From an uncultured Bacteroidales bacterium (GTDB taxonomy: Bacteria; Bacteroidota; Bacteroidia; Bacteroidales; UBA932): 64,000 bases of DNA. This document shows, one piece after another, positions 1 to 8,746 of this stretch. Position 1 is the first letter of the stretch; every line of letters begins with the position of its first letter. Where the stretch lies: the NCBI GenBank assembly GCA_947305645.1, contig CAMZEC010000003.1, positions 1-64,000 of the forward strand, written 5' to 3'. Below the pieces are notes generated by a model. That model searched no databases, had not been told where the DNA came from, and was given only the letters and a program-made list of their open reading frames with translations. The translations under genes and the position numbers were made by a program.

Positions 1-1178
1 GCGAATGGTGCGGCAGGGAGTTCTCCGTAGTCGATACCGGAGGCTACACCAGCAACTCGGACGACGTGTTCGAGACGGCCATACGCTCCCAGGTGCAGAT
101 AGCCATCGACGAGGCCGACGTGGTGCTCTTCATGGTTGAGGCCGCCACCGGCATCACCGACTACGACGCCGAGATCGCCGATATCCTTCGCCGCTCCCGC
201 AAGCCCGTGATACTCTGCGTGAACAAGGTGGACACGGGGGAGAAGATGTACGACGCCTACCAGTTCTACTCCCTTGGCCTGGGCGAGATCTACAGCATCT
301 CTGCGGCCAACGGCAGCGGTACCGGAGACCTGCTGGACGCGGTCGTGGCGGCACTCCCGGAGGAAGGGGAGACGGTCGACCCGTACGCTGACCTGCCCCG
401 CATCACCATAGTCGGCAAGCCCAACGTGGGCAAGTCGTCGCTTACGAACGCCCTGCTGGGCACGGAACGCAACATCGTTACGCCGGTCGCCGGAACCACC
501 CGCGACAGCATCGAGTCGCACTACAACAAGTTCGGGCATGAGTTCATGCTGGTGGACACCGCCGGCATACGCCGCAAGACCAAGGTCAGCGAGGACCTGG
601 AGTTCTACTCCGTCATGCGGTCCATACGCGCCATCGAACATTCCGACGTCTGCATCATGATGATAGACGCCACCACGGGCATGGAGGCGCAGGACATGAA
701 CATCTTCTCGCTCATCATCCGCAACCGCAAGGGCTGCGTGCTGGTGGTGAACAAATGGGACCTCTTCATCAAGGACTCCAACACCCTGAAGGAGTACACA
801 GAGGCGCTTCGCAGCCGTCTGGCGCCGTTTGACGACGTGCCTATCGTGTTCACCTCCGTCGTGAAGATGCAGCGCATCCAGGACGTGCTGAACGCCGCAG
901 CCGAGGTGTACGCCAACTATTCGCAGAAGATCCCCACCGCCCGCCTGAACGAGGTGCTTCTGCCAATAATCGAAGAAACGCCGCCGCCGGCATGGAAAGG
1001 TAAGTACGTGAAGGTCAAGTATATCACCCAGCTGCCTACCAAGTTCCCGGCATTCGCGTTCTTCTGCAACCTGCCGCAGTATATAAAGGATCCGTACAAA
1101 CGTTTCCTTGAGAACCAGTTGCGCAAAAACTTCAATCTTACAGGCTGTCCGGTGCAGATTTACTGCCGGCAGAAATAG
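1..1178 (+). CDS. der: Ribosome biogenesis GTPase Der (EngA), 5' truncated by window edge
   Basis: Der is a double-GTPase-domain protein that assists 50S ribosomal subunit maturation. The frame is open upstream of the ORF-track start (from base 3, reading ...[16 protein letters not shown]), so the GTG at 66 is internal. About 45 N-terminal residues, including the first P-loop, lie outside the window. Visible are the DTGG switch and NKVD motif of GTPase domain 1, then the second domain with P-loop [14 protein letters not shown] and NKWD, and a C-terminal KH-like domain ending in VQIYCRQK. The next gene starts 9 bp downstream in the same direction. The identification is secure. Confidence 0.97.
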   Translation, partial: EWCGREFSVVDTGGYTSNSDDVFETAIRSQVQIAIDEADVVLFMVEAATGITDYDAEIADILRRSRKPVILCVNKVDTGEKMYDAYQFYSLGLGEIYSISAANGSGTGDLLDAVVAALPEEGETVDPYADLPRITIVGKPNVGKSSLTNALLGTERNIVTPVAGTTRDSIESHYNKFGHEFMLVDTAGIRRKTKVSEDLEFYSVMRSIRAIEHSDVCIMMIDATTGMEAQDMNIFSLIIRNRKGCVLVVNKWDLFIKDSNTLKEYTEALRSRLAPFDDVPIVFTSVVKMQRIQDVLNAAAEVYANYSQKIPTARLNEVLLPIIEETPPPAWKGKYVKVKYITQLPTKFPAFAFFCNLPQYIKDPYKRFLENQLRKNFNLTGCPVQIYCRQK

Positions 1179-1187
1179 CTTTCCGTC

Positions 1188-2030
1188 ATGGGCTTCTGGC
1201 TCAAATATGCCAAGGTGATGCTGGCCGGACTGGTGGGCTCTATGTTCTCCGCTCTGGCCAATGAAGGCCCTGCGTTCATCCAGGGGCCAAACGGCAAGCT
1301 GTCCGTGGCTGTGCAGCTTCCGAAACGCTTCGACAAGACGAAGGACAAATGTCCCATGGTTATTGTGATGCACGGGGTCATGTCCAACAAGAACGTGCCC
1401 CCTATGCCGCGTTTTGCTCGCAAGCTTGTCCGTGATGGCTATGCCGTACTGAGATTTGACTTCAACGCCCAGGGCAAGAGTGAAGGGGATGTGCTCAAGT
1501 GCACCATTCGCAGCGAGATAGATGATGCCAGCGCAGTATATGATTATGTCCGGTCCCTGCCATTTGTGAGCAGCGTGGTGCTGTTCGGCCATTCCCAGGG
1601 AGGAGTGGTTGCAAGTATGCTGGCAGGGGAGTTGCAGGCGGAAGGCCGTGCTCCTGAAGCGCTGGTGCTGATGGCCCCCGGAGCGGTGTTGAAGGACTAC
1701 GCCCTGGAAGGCAAATTCCTGGGACAGGAGTGCGATCCCGTGAATCCGCCGGAATATGTCCAGGTAGGCTGGTACAAGTTCAGCCGCGAGTACATTCTGA
1801 GCGCCCAGACTCTGCCGATTTATGAAGAATCCGCCCTTTATACAGGGCCTGTTTGCCTGGTCCACGGGGAGCTGGACGAAATAGTTCCAGTCAAGTACAG
1901 CGACAAGTACAACGAGATATACCAAAACTGCGAATATACCGTCATCCCCCGCGAGGCCCATCTGTTCACTATCCGTCCCGCCGTCGTCGATTCTGCCTTC
2001 CTGGCCTTCCTTCGGAAGTTGTTTAAATAG
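1188..2030 (+). CDS. Alpha/beta hydrolase (serine esterase-like)
   Basis: A 280-residue alpha/beta-hydrolase. The nucleophile elbow GHSQGG places Ser136. Asp230 in GELDEIVP and His258 in REAHLF complete a plausible catalytic triad. MHG near residues 61-63 would form the oxyanion region. The N-terminal 25 residues are hydrophobic (VMLAGLVGSMFSALA) and could be a signal peptide or anchor. Overall layout resembles cinnamoyl/feruloyl-esterase-like hydrolases, but the substrate cannot be read from the sequence. It follows der closely and is probably cotranscribed with it. A strong hairpin follows the stop codon. Confidence 0.85.
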   Translation: MGFWLKYAKVMLAGLVGSMFSALANEGPAFIQGPNGKLSVAVQLPKRFDKTKDKCPMVIVMHGVMSNKNVPPMPRFARKLVRDGYAVLRFDFNAQGKSEGDVLKCTIRSEIDDASAVYDYVRSLPFVSSVVLFGHSQGGVVASMLAGELQAEGRAPEALVLMAPGAVLKDYALEGKFLGQECDPVNPPEYVQVGWYKFSREYILSAQTLPIYEESALYTGPVCLVHGELDEIVPVKYSDKYNEIYQNCEYTVIPREAHLFTIRPAVVDSAFLAFLRKLFK

Positions 2031-2060
2031 CCGCTGGAGCGCAACCTGCTGTTTTTCAGT

Positions 2061-2112
2061 AACATGATGATTTTGCCTGCATGAAAAACAATGCAGGCAA
2101 AATCATCATGTT
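2061..2112. repeat. Perfect 22-bp inverted repeat with 8-nt loop
   Basis: The left arm (2061-2082, AACATGATGATTTTGCCTGCAT) is the exact reverse complement of 2091-2112, separated by GAAAAACA. It sits between the hydrolase stop and the xseA promoter. There is no clear T-tract after the stem, so it is an atypical intrinsic terminator at best. It could be a bidirectional terminator or a short palindromic mobile repeat. Confidence 0.9.
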
Positions 2113-2154
2113 GCGTATTTCTATGTAGTTACGTTCCAGCTTGTCTGGCGAGTA

Positions 2155-2185
2155 TTGCATAATACGAGCAAAAACGTTATATTTG
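2155..2185 (+). promoter_or_regulatory. Bacteroidetes-type promoter of the xseA-glycogen operon
   Basis: TTG at 2155-2157, then 20 bp, then TATATTTG at 2178-2185 matches the Bacteroidetes sigma-ABfr pattern (TTTG, about 20 bp, TAnnTTTG). Only 7 nt separate the box from the xseA ATG, which implies a leaderless or nearly leaderless transcript. Confidence 0.75.
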
Positions 2186-2192
2186 GAAGACT

Positions 2193-3356
2193 ATGATAGA
2201 GCAGGATTATCTGGAGCTGCTTGAGCTGCAGCAGATTATAAAGGAAGGGGTCGAAGATGCCGTTCCCGAAGCCGTTCGCGTGCGTGCGGAAGTTGCGTCT
2301 GTGCAGCAGCGTACCAATGGCCACTGCTATCTTGAGTTGTGCCAGAGCGACGAACGTACTCAGCTGGCGAAGGTGCGTGCCATAATCTGGCGTTCGCAAG
2401 CAGCGGAGATTCTGGGAAAGTTTGCCGAGGCCACCGGCGCCCCGCTTCAGCCAGGCGTGGCTGTTATCTTCGAGGTTAAGGTAAACTACAGCGAGCTCTA
2501 CGGCGTATCGCTTATCATAGAGGACATAGATGTTACGAGCACCATCGGCGAGGCGGAGCTGAGGCGCCGCCGTACTCTGGACAGGCTGGAGAAGGAGGGG
2601 CTGCTGGAGCTGCAGAAGGAGTTCGCCCTGCCGCCGGTTCCCTATTCGCTTGCGGTCATATCGGCCCCCGATGCTGCCGGATACGGAGACTTCCGCCGTC
2701 ACCTGCTGGAGAACGAATACGGATTTGCCTTTGACGTTACTCTTTTCCCCGCTACGATGCAGGGCGAAGGTGCTCCCGCGTCGATTATCGCTGCGCTGGA
2801 AAAGATTCTTCCCGTTGCTGCGCCCGGTCAGAATGACAGCGTCTCATGTCATCCTGAGCGAAGCGAAGGATCTAACTTCGACGCAATATTAATCCTTCGC
2901 GGAGGCGGGTCGAGCCTGGACCTGGCGTGCTTCGACGATTACGATCTCTGTGCCGCCATAGCCCGCTGCCCGCTGCCGGTCTTTACCGCCATAGGCCACG
3001 ACCGCGACGAGCATGCCGCGGACCTGGTGGCCTGCGGCTCTGTGAAGACACCCACGGCCCTGGCCGACATGTTCATAGACGCCGTTGCGGCGGAAGACGA
3101 ATGCATCTCCAGCTTCCAGAACCGCCTGAGACTGGCATTCTCCGCCAAGCTGGCTGTTCTGGACGCCGCCGTTTCAAGGCTGGAGACCCGTATAACGGCA
3201 GCCAATCCCAGGCTCCTGCTGGAACGCGGCTACACCCTTGTAACCAACGACAAAGGCACCATACTAAAGCTTGCGGCGGACGCTGCCGCAGGAGACAGAA
3301 TCAAGGTCCTTTACAAGGACGGAACCCTCAATTGCACGGTAAATGGAAAAGTTTGA
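2193..3356 (+). CDS. xseA: Exodeoxyribonuclease VII large subunit
   Basis: XseA, the catalytic large subunit of exonuclease VII, degrades single-stranded DNA together with XseB. This copy has 387 residues. It carries an N-terminal OB-fold region (VRAEVASVQQ... LAKVRAIIWR) and the central nuclease segment with the AVISAPDAAGYGDF, LRGGGSSLDL, FTAIGHDRDEHAAD and KTPTALADMF motifs. The segment CHPERSEGS at residues 219-227 is encoded by a dispersed 26-bp repeat and sits in a loop just before the conserved LILRGGGS strand, which suggests an in-frame insertion. The ORF overlaps xseB by 14 nt. Confidence 0.95.
   Translation: MIEQDYLELLELQQIIKEGVEDAVPEAVRVRAEVASVQQRTNGHCYLELCQSDERTQLAKVRAIIWRSQAAEILGKFAEATGAPLQPGVAVIFEVKVNYSELYGVSLIIEDIDVTSTIGEAELRRRRTLDRLEKEGLLELQKEFALPPVPYSLAVISAPDAAGYGDFRRHLLENEYGFAFDVTLFPATMQGEGAPASIIAALEKILPVAAPGQNDSVSCHPERSEGSNFDAILILRGGGSSLDLACFDDYDLCAAIARCPLPVFTAIGHDRDEHAADLVACGSVKTPTALADMFIDAVAAEDECISSFQNRLRLAFSAKLAVLDAAVSRLETRITAANPRLLLERGYTLVTNDKGTILKLAADAAAGDRIKVLYKDGTLNCTVNGKV
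2848..2873. repeat. Dispersed 26-bp repeat inside xseA (CHPERSEGS type)
   Basis: The sequence GTCATCCTGAGCGAAGCGAAGGATCT matches the pattern GTCATYCTGAGCGNNAGCGAAGRATCT found three more times in the window (43351, 44096, 45425). A half copy in opposite orientation (CAGAATGAC, 2829-2837) lies 10 bp upstream and could pair with GTCATCCTG. It is read in frame within XseA. Confidence 0.85.
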
Positions 3357-3525
3357 CTACAGCAAAGCGATGGCGGAACTGGAGCAGATAGCCGCCAGGG
3401 TTGAGGACCCATCCACGGGACTCGACGACATAGACAAATACATCAAGCGCAGCGAAGAGCTGATTACCGCCTGCCGCGAATACCTGCGCAGCGCCCGAGA
3501 GAAAATCGATAATCTTAACAGATGA
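3343..3525 (+). CDS. xseB: Exodeoxyribonuclease VII small subunit
   Basis: A 60-residue XseB, the non-catalytic partner of XseA. It shows the family pattern of two short helices: FDYSKAMAELEQIAARVED, then a GLDDIDKYIKRSEELI stretch and REKIDNL at the end. It starts 14 nt inside xseA and its stop overlaps the glgB start as ATGA, so translation is probably coupled on both sides. Confidence 0.95.
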   Translation: MEKFDYSKAMAELEQIAARVEDPSTGLDDIDKYIKRSEELITACREYLRSAREKIDNLNR

Positions 3526-5516
3526 AGAAAATATATCAAACCGATCCCTGGCTGGAGCCTTTCAAAGGCGCCATCGAGGCACGCCATGAACGCATACTCG
3601 CAGACAAACGCAAGCTTGCGGGCGACAAGCCGCTTTCCGAGGCTGTAAACAACCATCTCTATTACGGCCTCCACCATGATTCCAAAGGCTGGGTCATACG
3701 CGAGTGGGCTCCCAGTGCCACCAAGATTTATCTTATAGGCGATTTCAATAACTGGAAGCGTACTCCGGACTATCTCTTTACCCCGGTAGGGCAGGGGAAC
3801 TGGGAACTGCGTCTGCCCGATGTTTTCCTTACCCACGGAGCTCTTTACAAGCTTTGGATAGAATGGCCCGGCGGAGGAGGGGAGCGCATTCCCGCATACT
3901 GTACCCGTGTGGTTCAGGACCCGGAAACCAAAGTCTTCTGCGCTCAGGTCTGGAACCCCAAACCCTATGTCTGGAAGCACCGCAATCCGGGACCGCGTCC
4001 CCATCCCTTCATCTACGAATGCCATATCGGCATGAGCGGAGAGAAGGAAGGTGTCGCCAGCTTCGACGACTTCCGCCGCGACGTGCTGCCGCGCGTCAAG
4101 CGTCTCGGTTACGACGTCATTCAGATAATGGCCCTTCAGGAGCATCCGTACTACGGCTCCTTCGGCTATCAGGTTTCCAGCTTCTTCGCCCTCAGCTCGC
4201 GCTTCGGCACGCCGGAGGAGTTCAAGCGGCTGGTGGATGAAGCGCACGCCGCAGGCATTGCGGTCATCATGGACATAGTGCATTCGCACGCAGTGGGCAA
4301 CGAGGTCGAGGGCCTTGGTCGACTGGACGGCCGTGAGGACCTTTATTTTTATCCCGGAGACGCCGGTCATCATCCGGCATGGGGCACCCGCTGCTTCGAT
4401 TACGGCAAGGACGAGGTGAAGTATTTCCTGCTCTCCAACTGCAAGTATTGGATGGAAGAGTACCACATAGACGGCTTCCGCTTCGACGGCGTGACCAGTA
4501 TGCTATACTGGAACCATGGTCTCGGAATCGACTTCGGCAGCTATGACGTCTATTTCAACTCCGGAGTGGACGAGAATGCCGTGACTTATCTGGGTCTCGC
4601 CAATATGCTCATCCATGAAATGAATCCCAAGGCCATAACTATTGCCGAAGATGTAAGCGGAATGGCAGGCCTGGCTGCTCCCTTTGCTGCCGGCGGCGTG
4701 GGCTTCGACTTCCGCATGGCCATGGGCATCGCCGATCACTGGATCAAGTGGATCAAGGAACTGCCCGACGAGGGCTGGACTCCCGGCATGATATGGTGGG
4801 AGCTTACAAACAAGAGGGCTGACGAAAAGACCGTGAGCTATGCTGAATGTCACGACCAGGCCCTGGTGGGCGACAAGACCATCATCTTCCGCCTGATAGA
4901 CAAAGAGATGTATTTCAGCATGCGCAAGGATCAGCAGAACGACTTGGTAGACAGGGGAATAGCCCTCCATAAGCTGATACGTCTCGTAACTGCTGCAACA
5001 TGCGGCGGAGGTTACCTGAACTTCATGGGCAACGAGTTCGGACATCCCGAATGGATAGACTTCCCCCGAGAGGGGAACGGATGGTCGTACCAGCATGCCA
5101 GGCGCCTCTGGTCCATTGCCGACAACCCCGAGCTGCGCTATCATGGGCTGGAGGAATTCGATGCCGCCATGATACATCTCCTGAAGAAAGAACATAGCCT
5201 GAAAGGCTACCCTGAACTGCTTGTTGCAGACGAGCAGAAACAAATCTTGGTTTTCCGCAGGGAAAATTGTATCTTTGCGCTGAACTTCAACCCCCAAGGC
5301 TCTTTCCAGGATTACGGATTTTCAGCTCCGGCGGGAGAGTTCGTCAAGGTGTTCGATTCCGACGAGCAGCGATTCGGCGGATTTGGCCGTTTGCCTGAAG
5401 ACGAAAAGCATGTGGCTTTGCCGCAAAAATCGCCCAACGGCAACCAGGCCTACGACCACACCCTGTATATGTACCTGCCCAGCAGGTGCGCCATAGTTTT
5501 GAAAAAGATTGACTGA
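3522..5516 (+). CDS. glgB: 1,4-alpha-glucan branching enzyme (GH13)
   Basis: Forms alpha-1,6 branches in glycogen. The 664-residue protein has an N-terminal CBM48-like module (REWAPSATKIYLIGDFNNW), a GH13 barrel and a C-terminal beta domain. Catalytic residues are visible as Asp322 (DGFRFDG), Glu376 (TIAEDVSG) and the HD pair at 444-445 (AECHDQALVGD). The compact form without a long N-terminal extension, plus MGNEFGHPEW, fits the eukaryote-like GH13_8 branch usual in Bacteroidetes. It overlaps xseB by 4 nt and is followed after 1 nt by the debranching enzyme. Confidence 0.95.
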   Translation: MKKIYQTDPWLEPFKGAIEARHERILADKRKLAGDKPLSEAVNNHLYYGLHHDSKGWVIREWAPSATKIYLIGDFNNWKRTPDYLFTPVGQGNWELRLPDVFLTHGALYKLWIEWPGGGGERIPAYCTRVVQDPETKVFCAQVWNPKPYVWKHRNPGPRPHPFIYECHIGMSGEKEGVASFDDFRRDVLPRVKRLGYDVIQIMALQEHPYYGSFGYQVSSFFALSSRFGTPEEFKRLVDEAHAAGIAVIMDIVHSHAVGNEVEGLGRLDGREDLYFYPGDAGHHPAWGTRCFDYGKDEVKYFLLSNCKYWMEEYHIDGFRFDGVTSMLYWNHGLGIDFGSYDVYFNSGVDENAVTYLGLANMLIHEMNPKAITIAEDVSGMAGLAAPFAAGGVGFDFRMAMGIADHWIKWIKELPDEGWTPGMIWWELTNKRADEKTVSYAECHDQALVGDKTIIFRLIDKEMYFSMRKDQQNDLVDRGIALHKLIRLVTAATCGGGYLNFMGNEFGHPEWIDFPREGNGWSYQHARRLWSIADNPELRYHGLEEFDAAMIHLLKKEHSLKGYPELLVADEQKQILVFRRENCIFALNFNPQGSFQDYGFSAPAGEFVKVFDSDEQRFGGFGRLPEDEKHVALPQKSPNGNQAYDHTLYMYLPSRCAIVLKKID

Positions 5517-5517
5517 T

Positions 5518-7458
5518 ATGGCATTCTTGAAATTCAACAAGAACGAGCTGGTGAACCTGGCTTACTCGCTTAAGCGCGAGATCATCTGCGCCAACAAGAC
5601 GGGTGCTTACTGCAACACGTCCATCGTGACCTGCAACACCCGCCGCTACCACGGCTTGCTCGCCGTTACCCTGGACCGCTTCGGCGGCGACCATTTCATG
5701 CTGCTGTCCGCCCTCGACGAGAGTCTGGTCGTGAACGGCAAGCAGTTCAACCTGGGCATCCATTGTTACGGCGACATCTACGAGCCCCGCGGACACAAAT
5801 ACGTGGTGGACTTTGCGGAGGACCCAGTGCCGAACATTACCTACCAGGTAGGAGAGATCGTTTTCCGCAAGAGTATCATTCTGGCTCCGGACAAGGACCA
5901 GGTGCTCGTGAAGTACGAACTTGTCAAGTCTCCTTCTCCCGTAACGCTCATCGTCAAGCCGTTCCTGGCTTTCCGCAACGTTCACGATCTCACCCATCAG
6001 AACGACAAGGCGAACACTGCCTTCTCGGAGATTCCCGGAGGCGTTTCGTTCCGCATGTATCCCAACTTCCCGGACCTGAATCTGCAGCTCAGCGACTCCA
6101 AGGCCGAATGGAAGTACCTTCCGTGCTGGAACAACAACGTCACCTACTCCGACGAGTATCGCCGCGGCTACGATTGCAAGGAAGATCTTTTCACTCCCGG
6201 AATCTTCAGCCTCAAGTTGTCCAGCGGCTCTTCGGTAGTTTTCTCGGCATCGATTACGGAGGCTTCTCCTGCAGGTCTCAAACGCCAGTTCAACTCATAT
6301 CTGGCCAAACTGCCGGAGGTGTCCGGTTACCATGACCAGCTGGTGCGCTGCGCAGACTGGCTCATTACCCGCCACAACGGCGTGGCCATGATCAATGCCG
6401 GCCTTTCGTGGCTTAACACAGGCCTGTTGCGCGAAACCCTCGTGGCCCTTCCCGGCCTCACGCTCCACGGCGCCCACGATCCCGCATTGTTCGAGGAGAT
6501 ACTCGACAACCTCATCGCCGCCGAGCAGGAGCGTCTTACCAGGCGTACGACCCAGGTGGAGGCACCGCTTTACATGGCTGTGGCCCTTCAGCAGTATATC
6601 GATTACGGAGCCGACCCCGCAAAGGTTTGGAAGAAATACGGCGAGACAATAAAGATGATACTCGACAGCTATCTTCCCGGCCGCAGGAAGGAAGTTGCGA
6701 TGCACCCCTCAGGCCTGCTGTGGGCCCAGATGGACGGCGTGGCGCTTTCCTGGATGAACGCTTACGTGAACGGCCGTGCGGTCACCGAGCGCGCCGGCTA
6801 CCAGATAGAGACAAACGCATTCTGGTACAATGCCATATGCTTCGCCATCGAGATGGAAGGCAAGTACGGTCCCAAGAGGGGCGCCTTCGTTAAGAAATGG
6901 GAGCCTGTGCGTGACCTTGTGCGCGCCAATTTCCAGCGCGTGTTCCTGGATCCCGAGTCCGGACGCCTTGCCGACTACGTGGACGCCGCCGGCCGCAACA
7001 TGGACGTCCGTCCCAACCAGCTGTACGCAATCTGGGTTAAATATTCCCCGCTCGACGAGGATATGGCTCCTGCCGTCATCAGCGTGATCGACAGGGAACT
7101 CGTAACGTCCCGCGGTATCCGCACCCTCTCGCCCCGCGACCCCAAGTATCGCGGAGTCTATGAAGGCGCGCAGATCGAGCGTGACCTTGCCTATCATCAG
7201 GGATGCACCCGCCCCAACCTGCTTGAGCCGTATATCGAGATGGCCTTCAAGGTCAAGGGCCCTTCATTCGTGAAGCGTGCCGAGTGGCTCATAGAGGGCT
7301 TCTGGGCAGACCTCAGCAAGCACGGCGTCGGAACCTTCTCCGAACTCTACGACGGAGATCCGCCCCACGAGCCTCACGGAGCCATTTCTTCTGCGCTCAG
7401 CACGGCGGCGCTGCTGGCGGTAGTGGACATAATCGAAAAAAACAAGGAGGTCAAATAA
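5518..7458 (+). CDS. Glycogen debranching enzyme (amylo-alpha-1,6-glucosidase, GDE_C type)
   Basis: Removes alpha-1,6 branch points of glycogen. The ORF track begins at TTG 5509, but ATG 5518 lies 1 nt after the glgB stop and gives the natural MAFLKFNKNELVNL start (646 residues). The N-terminal half has a GDE_N-like beta domain (NTRRYHGLLAVTLD). The C-terminal half is an alpha/alpha-barrel amylo-1,6-glucosidase domain with NAGLSWLNTG, MHPSGLLWAQMDG and IETNAFWYNAICFA. It belongs to the coupled glycogen operon. The last bases carry the AAGGAGG ribosome binding site of the next gene. Confidence 0.92.
   Translation: MAFLKFNKNELVNLAYSLKREIICANKTGAYCNTSIVTCNTRRYHGLLAVTLDRFGGDHFMLLSALDESLVVNGKQFNLGIHCYGDIYEPRGHKYVVDFAEDPVPNITYQVGEIVFRKSIILAPDKDQVLVKYELVKSPSPVTLIVKPFLAFRNVHDLTHQNDKANTAFSEIPGGVSFRMYPNFPDLNLQLSDSKAEWKYLPCWNNNVTYSDEYRRGYDCKEDLFTPGIFSLKLSSGSSVVFSASITEASPAGLKRQFNSYLAKLPEVSGYHDQLVRCADWLITRHNGVAMINAGLSWLNTGLLRETLVALPGLTLHGAHDPALFEEILDNLIAAEQERLTRRTTQVEAPLYMAVALQQYIDYGADPAKVWKKYGETIKMILDSYLPGRRKEVAMHPSGLLWAQMDGVALSWMNAYVNGRAVTERAGYQIETNAFWYNAICFAIEMEGKYGPKRGAFVKKWEPVRDLVRANFQRVFLDPESGRLADYVDAAGRNMDVRPNQLYAIWVKYSPLDEDMAPAVISVIDRELVTSRGIRTLSPRDPKYRGVYEGAQIERDLAYHQGCTRPNLLEPYIEMAFKVKGPSFVKRAEWLIEGFWADLSKHGVGTFSELYDGDPPHEPHGAISSALSTAALLAVVDIIEKNKEVK
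7445..7451 (+). promoter_or_regulatory. Strong Shine-Dalgarno site before the glycogen synthase-like gene
   Basis: AAGGAGG occurs 8 nt before ATG 7460. Most starts in this window lack such a motif, as is usual for Bacteroidetes, so this site stands out and supports the assigned start. Confidence 0.6.
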
Positions 7459-7459
7459 T

Positions 7460-8746
7460 ATGAGAGTTTTGATGTTCGGATGGGAGTTTCCTCCCCACAT
7501 CGCAGGCGGTCTGGGCACGGCCTGCGAGGGCATCGTCAAGGGTTTGGCGTACAACGGGGTGGAGACCCTGTTCGTGATGCCCAACGCCTCCGGCGACGAA
7601 GACCAGAGCGCAACGACCATACTCAATGCGAGCGATGTCGAGGTGCGCAATGTCAGCAGCACGGTTGAGGAGTTCATCAACAAGGTGAAGTTCGTATATG
7701 TGGACTCCAATATCGTTCCCTACGTCGATCCCGACGAGTACTACGAGGCCATTGAGAAGATGAAGGCCAAAGGGCTCGGCGAGACCACCGTGGGCTTCGG
7801 CCAGAAATTCAAGTTCTCCGGCAAGTACGGCGCCAACCTCATGGAGGAGGTCTCCCGTTACGCGCAGGTGGGCGGAACGATAGCCATGCAGCACGTGGAC
7901 GAGTTCGACATCATTCATGCGCACGACTGGCTTACCTACCTGGCCGGCATTGCAGCCAAGGAGCTTACCGGCAAGCCGCTCGTTGTGCACGTACATGCGA
8001 CTTCCTACGACCGCGGTGACGAGAAGCACATCGATACCAGGGTGCTCGACATAGAGACCCGCGGCATGCAGGCCGCCGACCGTGTAGTCACCGTCAGCGA
8101 CCTTACCCGCAACATAGTCATCAACAAGTACGGCATAAACCCCGACAAGGTGGTTACCGTACACAATGCCGTGGACTTCAGCGGACGCGAAGACATTACC
8201 GTGGAACGCGGCGTGAAGGACAAGGTTGTCACTTTCCTCGGGCGTATCACCTTCCAGAAAGGTCCCGAGTATTTCATAGATGCTGCCGCCAAGGTGCTCA
8301 AGCGTACCAAGAACGTGCGCTTCGTGATGGCCGGCAGCGGTGACATGATGAACCGCGCCATCCAGCAGGTCGCCCGCCTGGGCATCTCCGACCGCTTCCA
8401 CTTCACCGGCTTCCTCCGCGGAGCTGACGTGCAGAAGATGTTTGCCCTGTCTGACGTGTACATCATGCCCTCGGTTTCCGAGCCATTCGGCATTTCCCCG
8501 TTGGAGGCCATGCGTACCGGGGTGCCTTCCATAATCTCCCACCAGTCCGGTGCGGCCGAAATCCTGAAGTTCGCCCTTAAGGTCGATTTCTGGGATGTAG
8601 ATGCACTGGCCGATGACATCTATGCCCTCGTCTCTTATCCCGCCCTTACCGAGTTCGCTTCAAAGCAGGGCTACGACGAGGTGAATGAACTCAAGTGGAA
8701 CGGCGCTACCGCCAAATTGAAAAAAGTTTACGAATCTTTGATATGA
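7460..8746 (+). CDS. Glycogen synthase-like glycosyltransferase (GT4/GT5-type)
   Basis: A 428-residue GT-B glycosyltransferase. The N-terminus shows the starch/glycogen synthase hallmark PPHIAGGLGTA. The C-terminal half carries LGRITFQKGPEYFIDAA and the nucleotide-sugar-binding SEPFGISPLEAM loop with its two conserved glutamates. Its position between debranching enzyme and GH57 suggests it elongates glycogen from a nucleotide glucose. No glgC is present in the window, so the donor (UDP- or ADP-glucose) is undetermined. It overlaps the next gene by 4 nt (ATGA). Confidence 0.88.
   Translation: MRVLMFGWEFPPHIAGGLGTACEGIVKGLAYNGVETLFVMPNASGDEDQSATTILNASDVEVRNVSSTVEEFINKVKFVYVDSNIVPYVDPDEYYEAIEKMKAKGLGETTVGFGQKFKFSGKYGANLMEEVSRYAQVGGTIAMQHVDEFDIIHAHDWLTYLAGIAAKELTGKPLVVHVHATSYDRGDEKHIDTRVLDIETRGMQAADRVVTVSDLTRNIVINKYGINPDKVVTVHNAVDFSGREDITVERGVKDKVVTFLGRITFQKGPEYFIDAAAKVLKRTKNVRFVMAGSGDMMNRAIQQVARLGISDRFHFTGFLRGADVQKMFALSDVYIMPSVSEPFGISPLEAMRTGVPSIISHQSGAAEILKFALKVDFWDVDALADDIYALVSYPALTEFASKQGYDEVNELKWNGATAKLKKVYESLI

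Noticed and set aside
66-1178. GTG 66 as the start of der
   Set aside because: The frame is open further upstream and encodes conserved Der residues ([10 protein letters not shown]), so the gene is truncated by the window edge.
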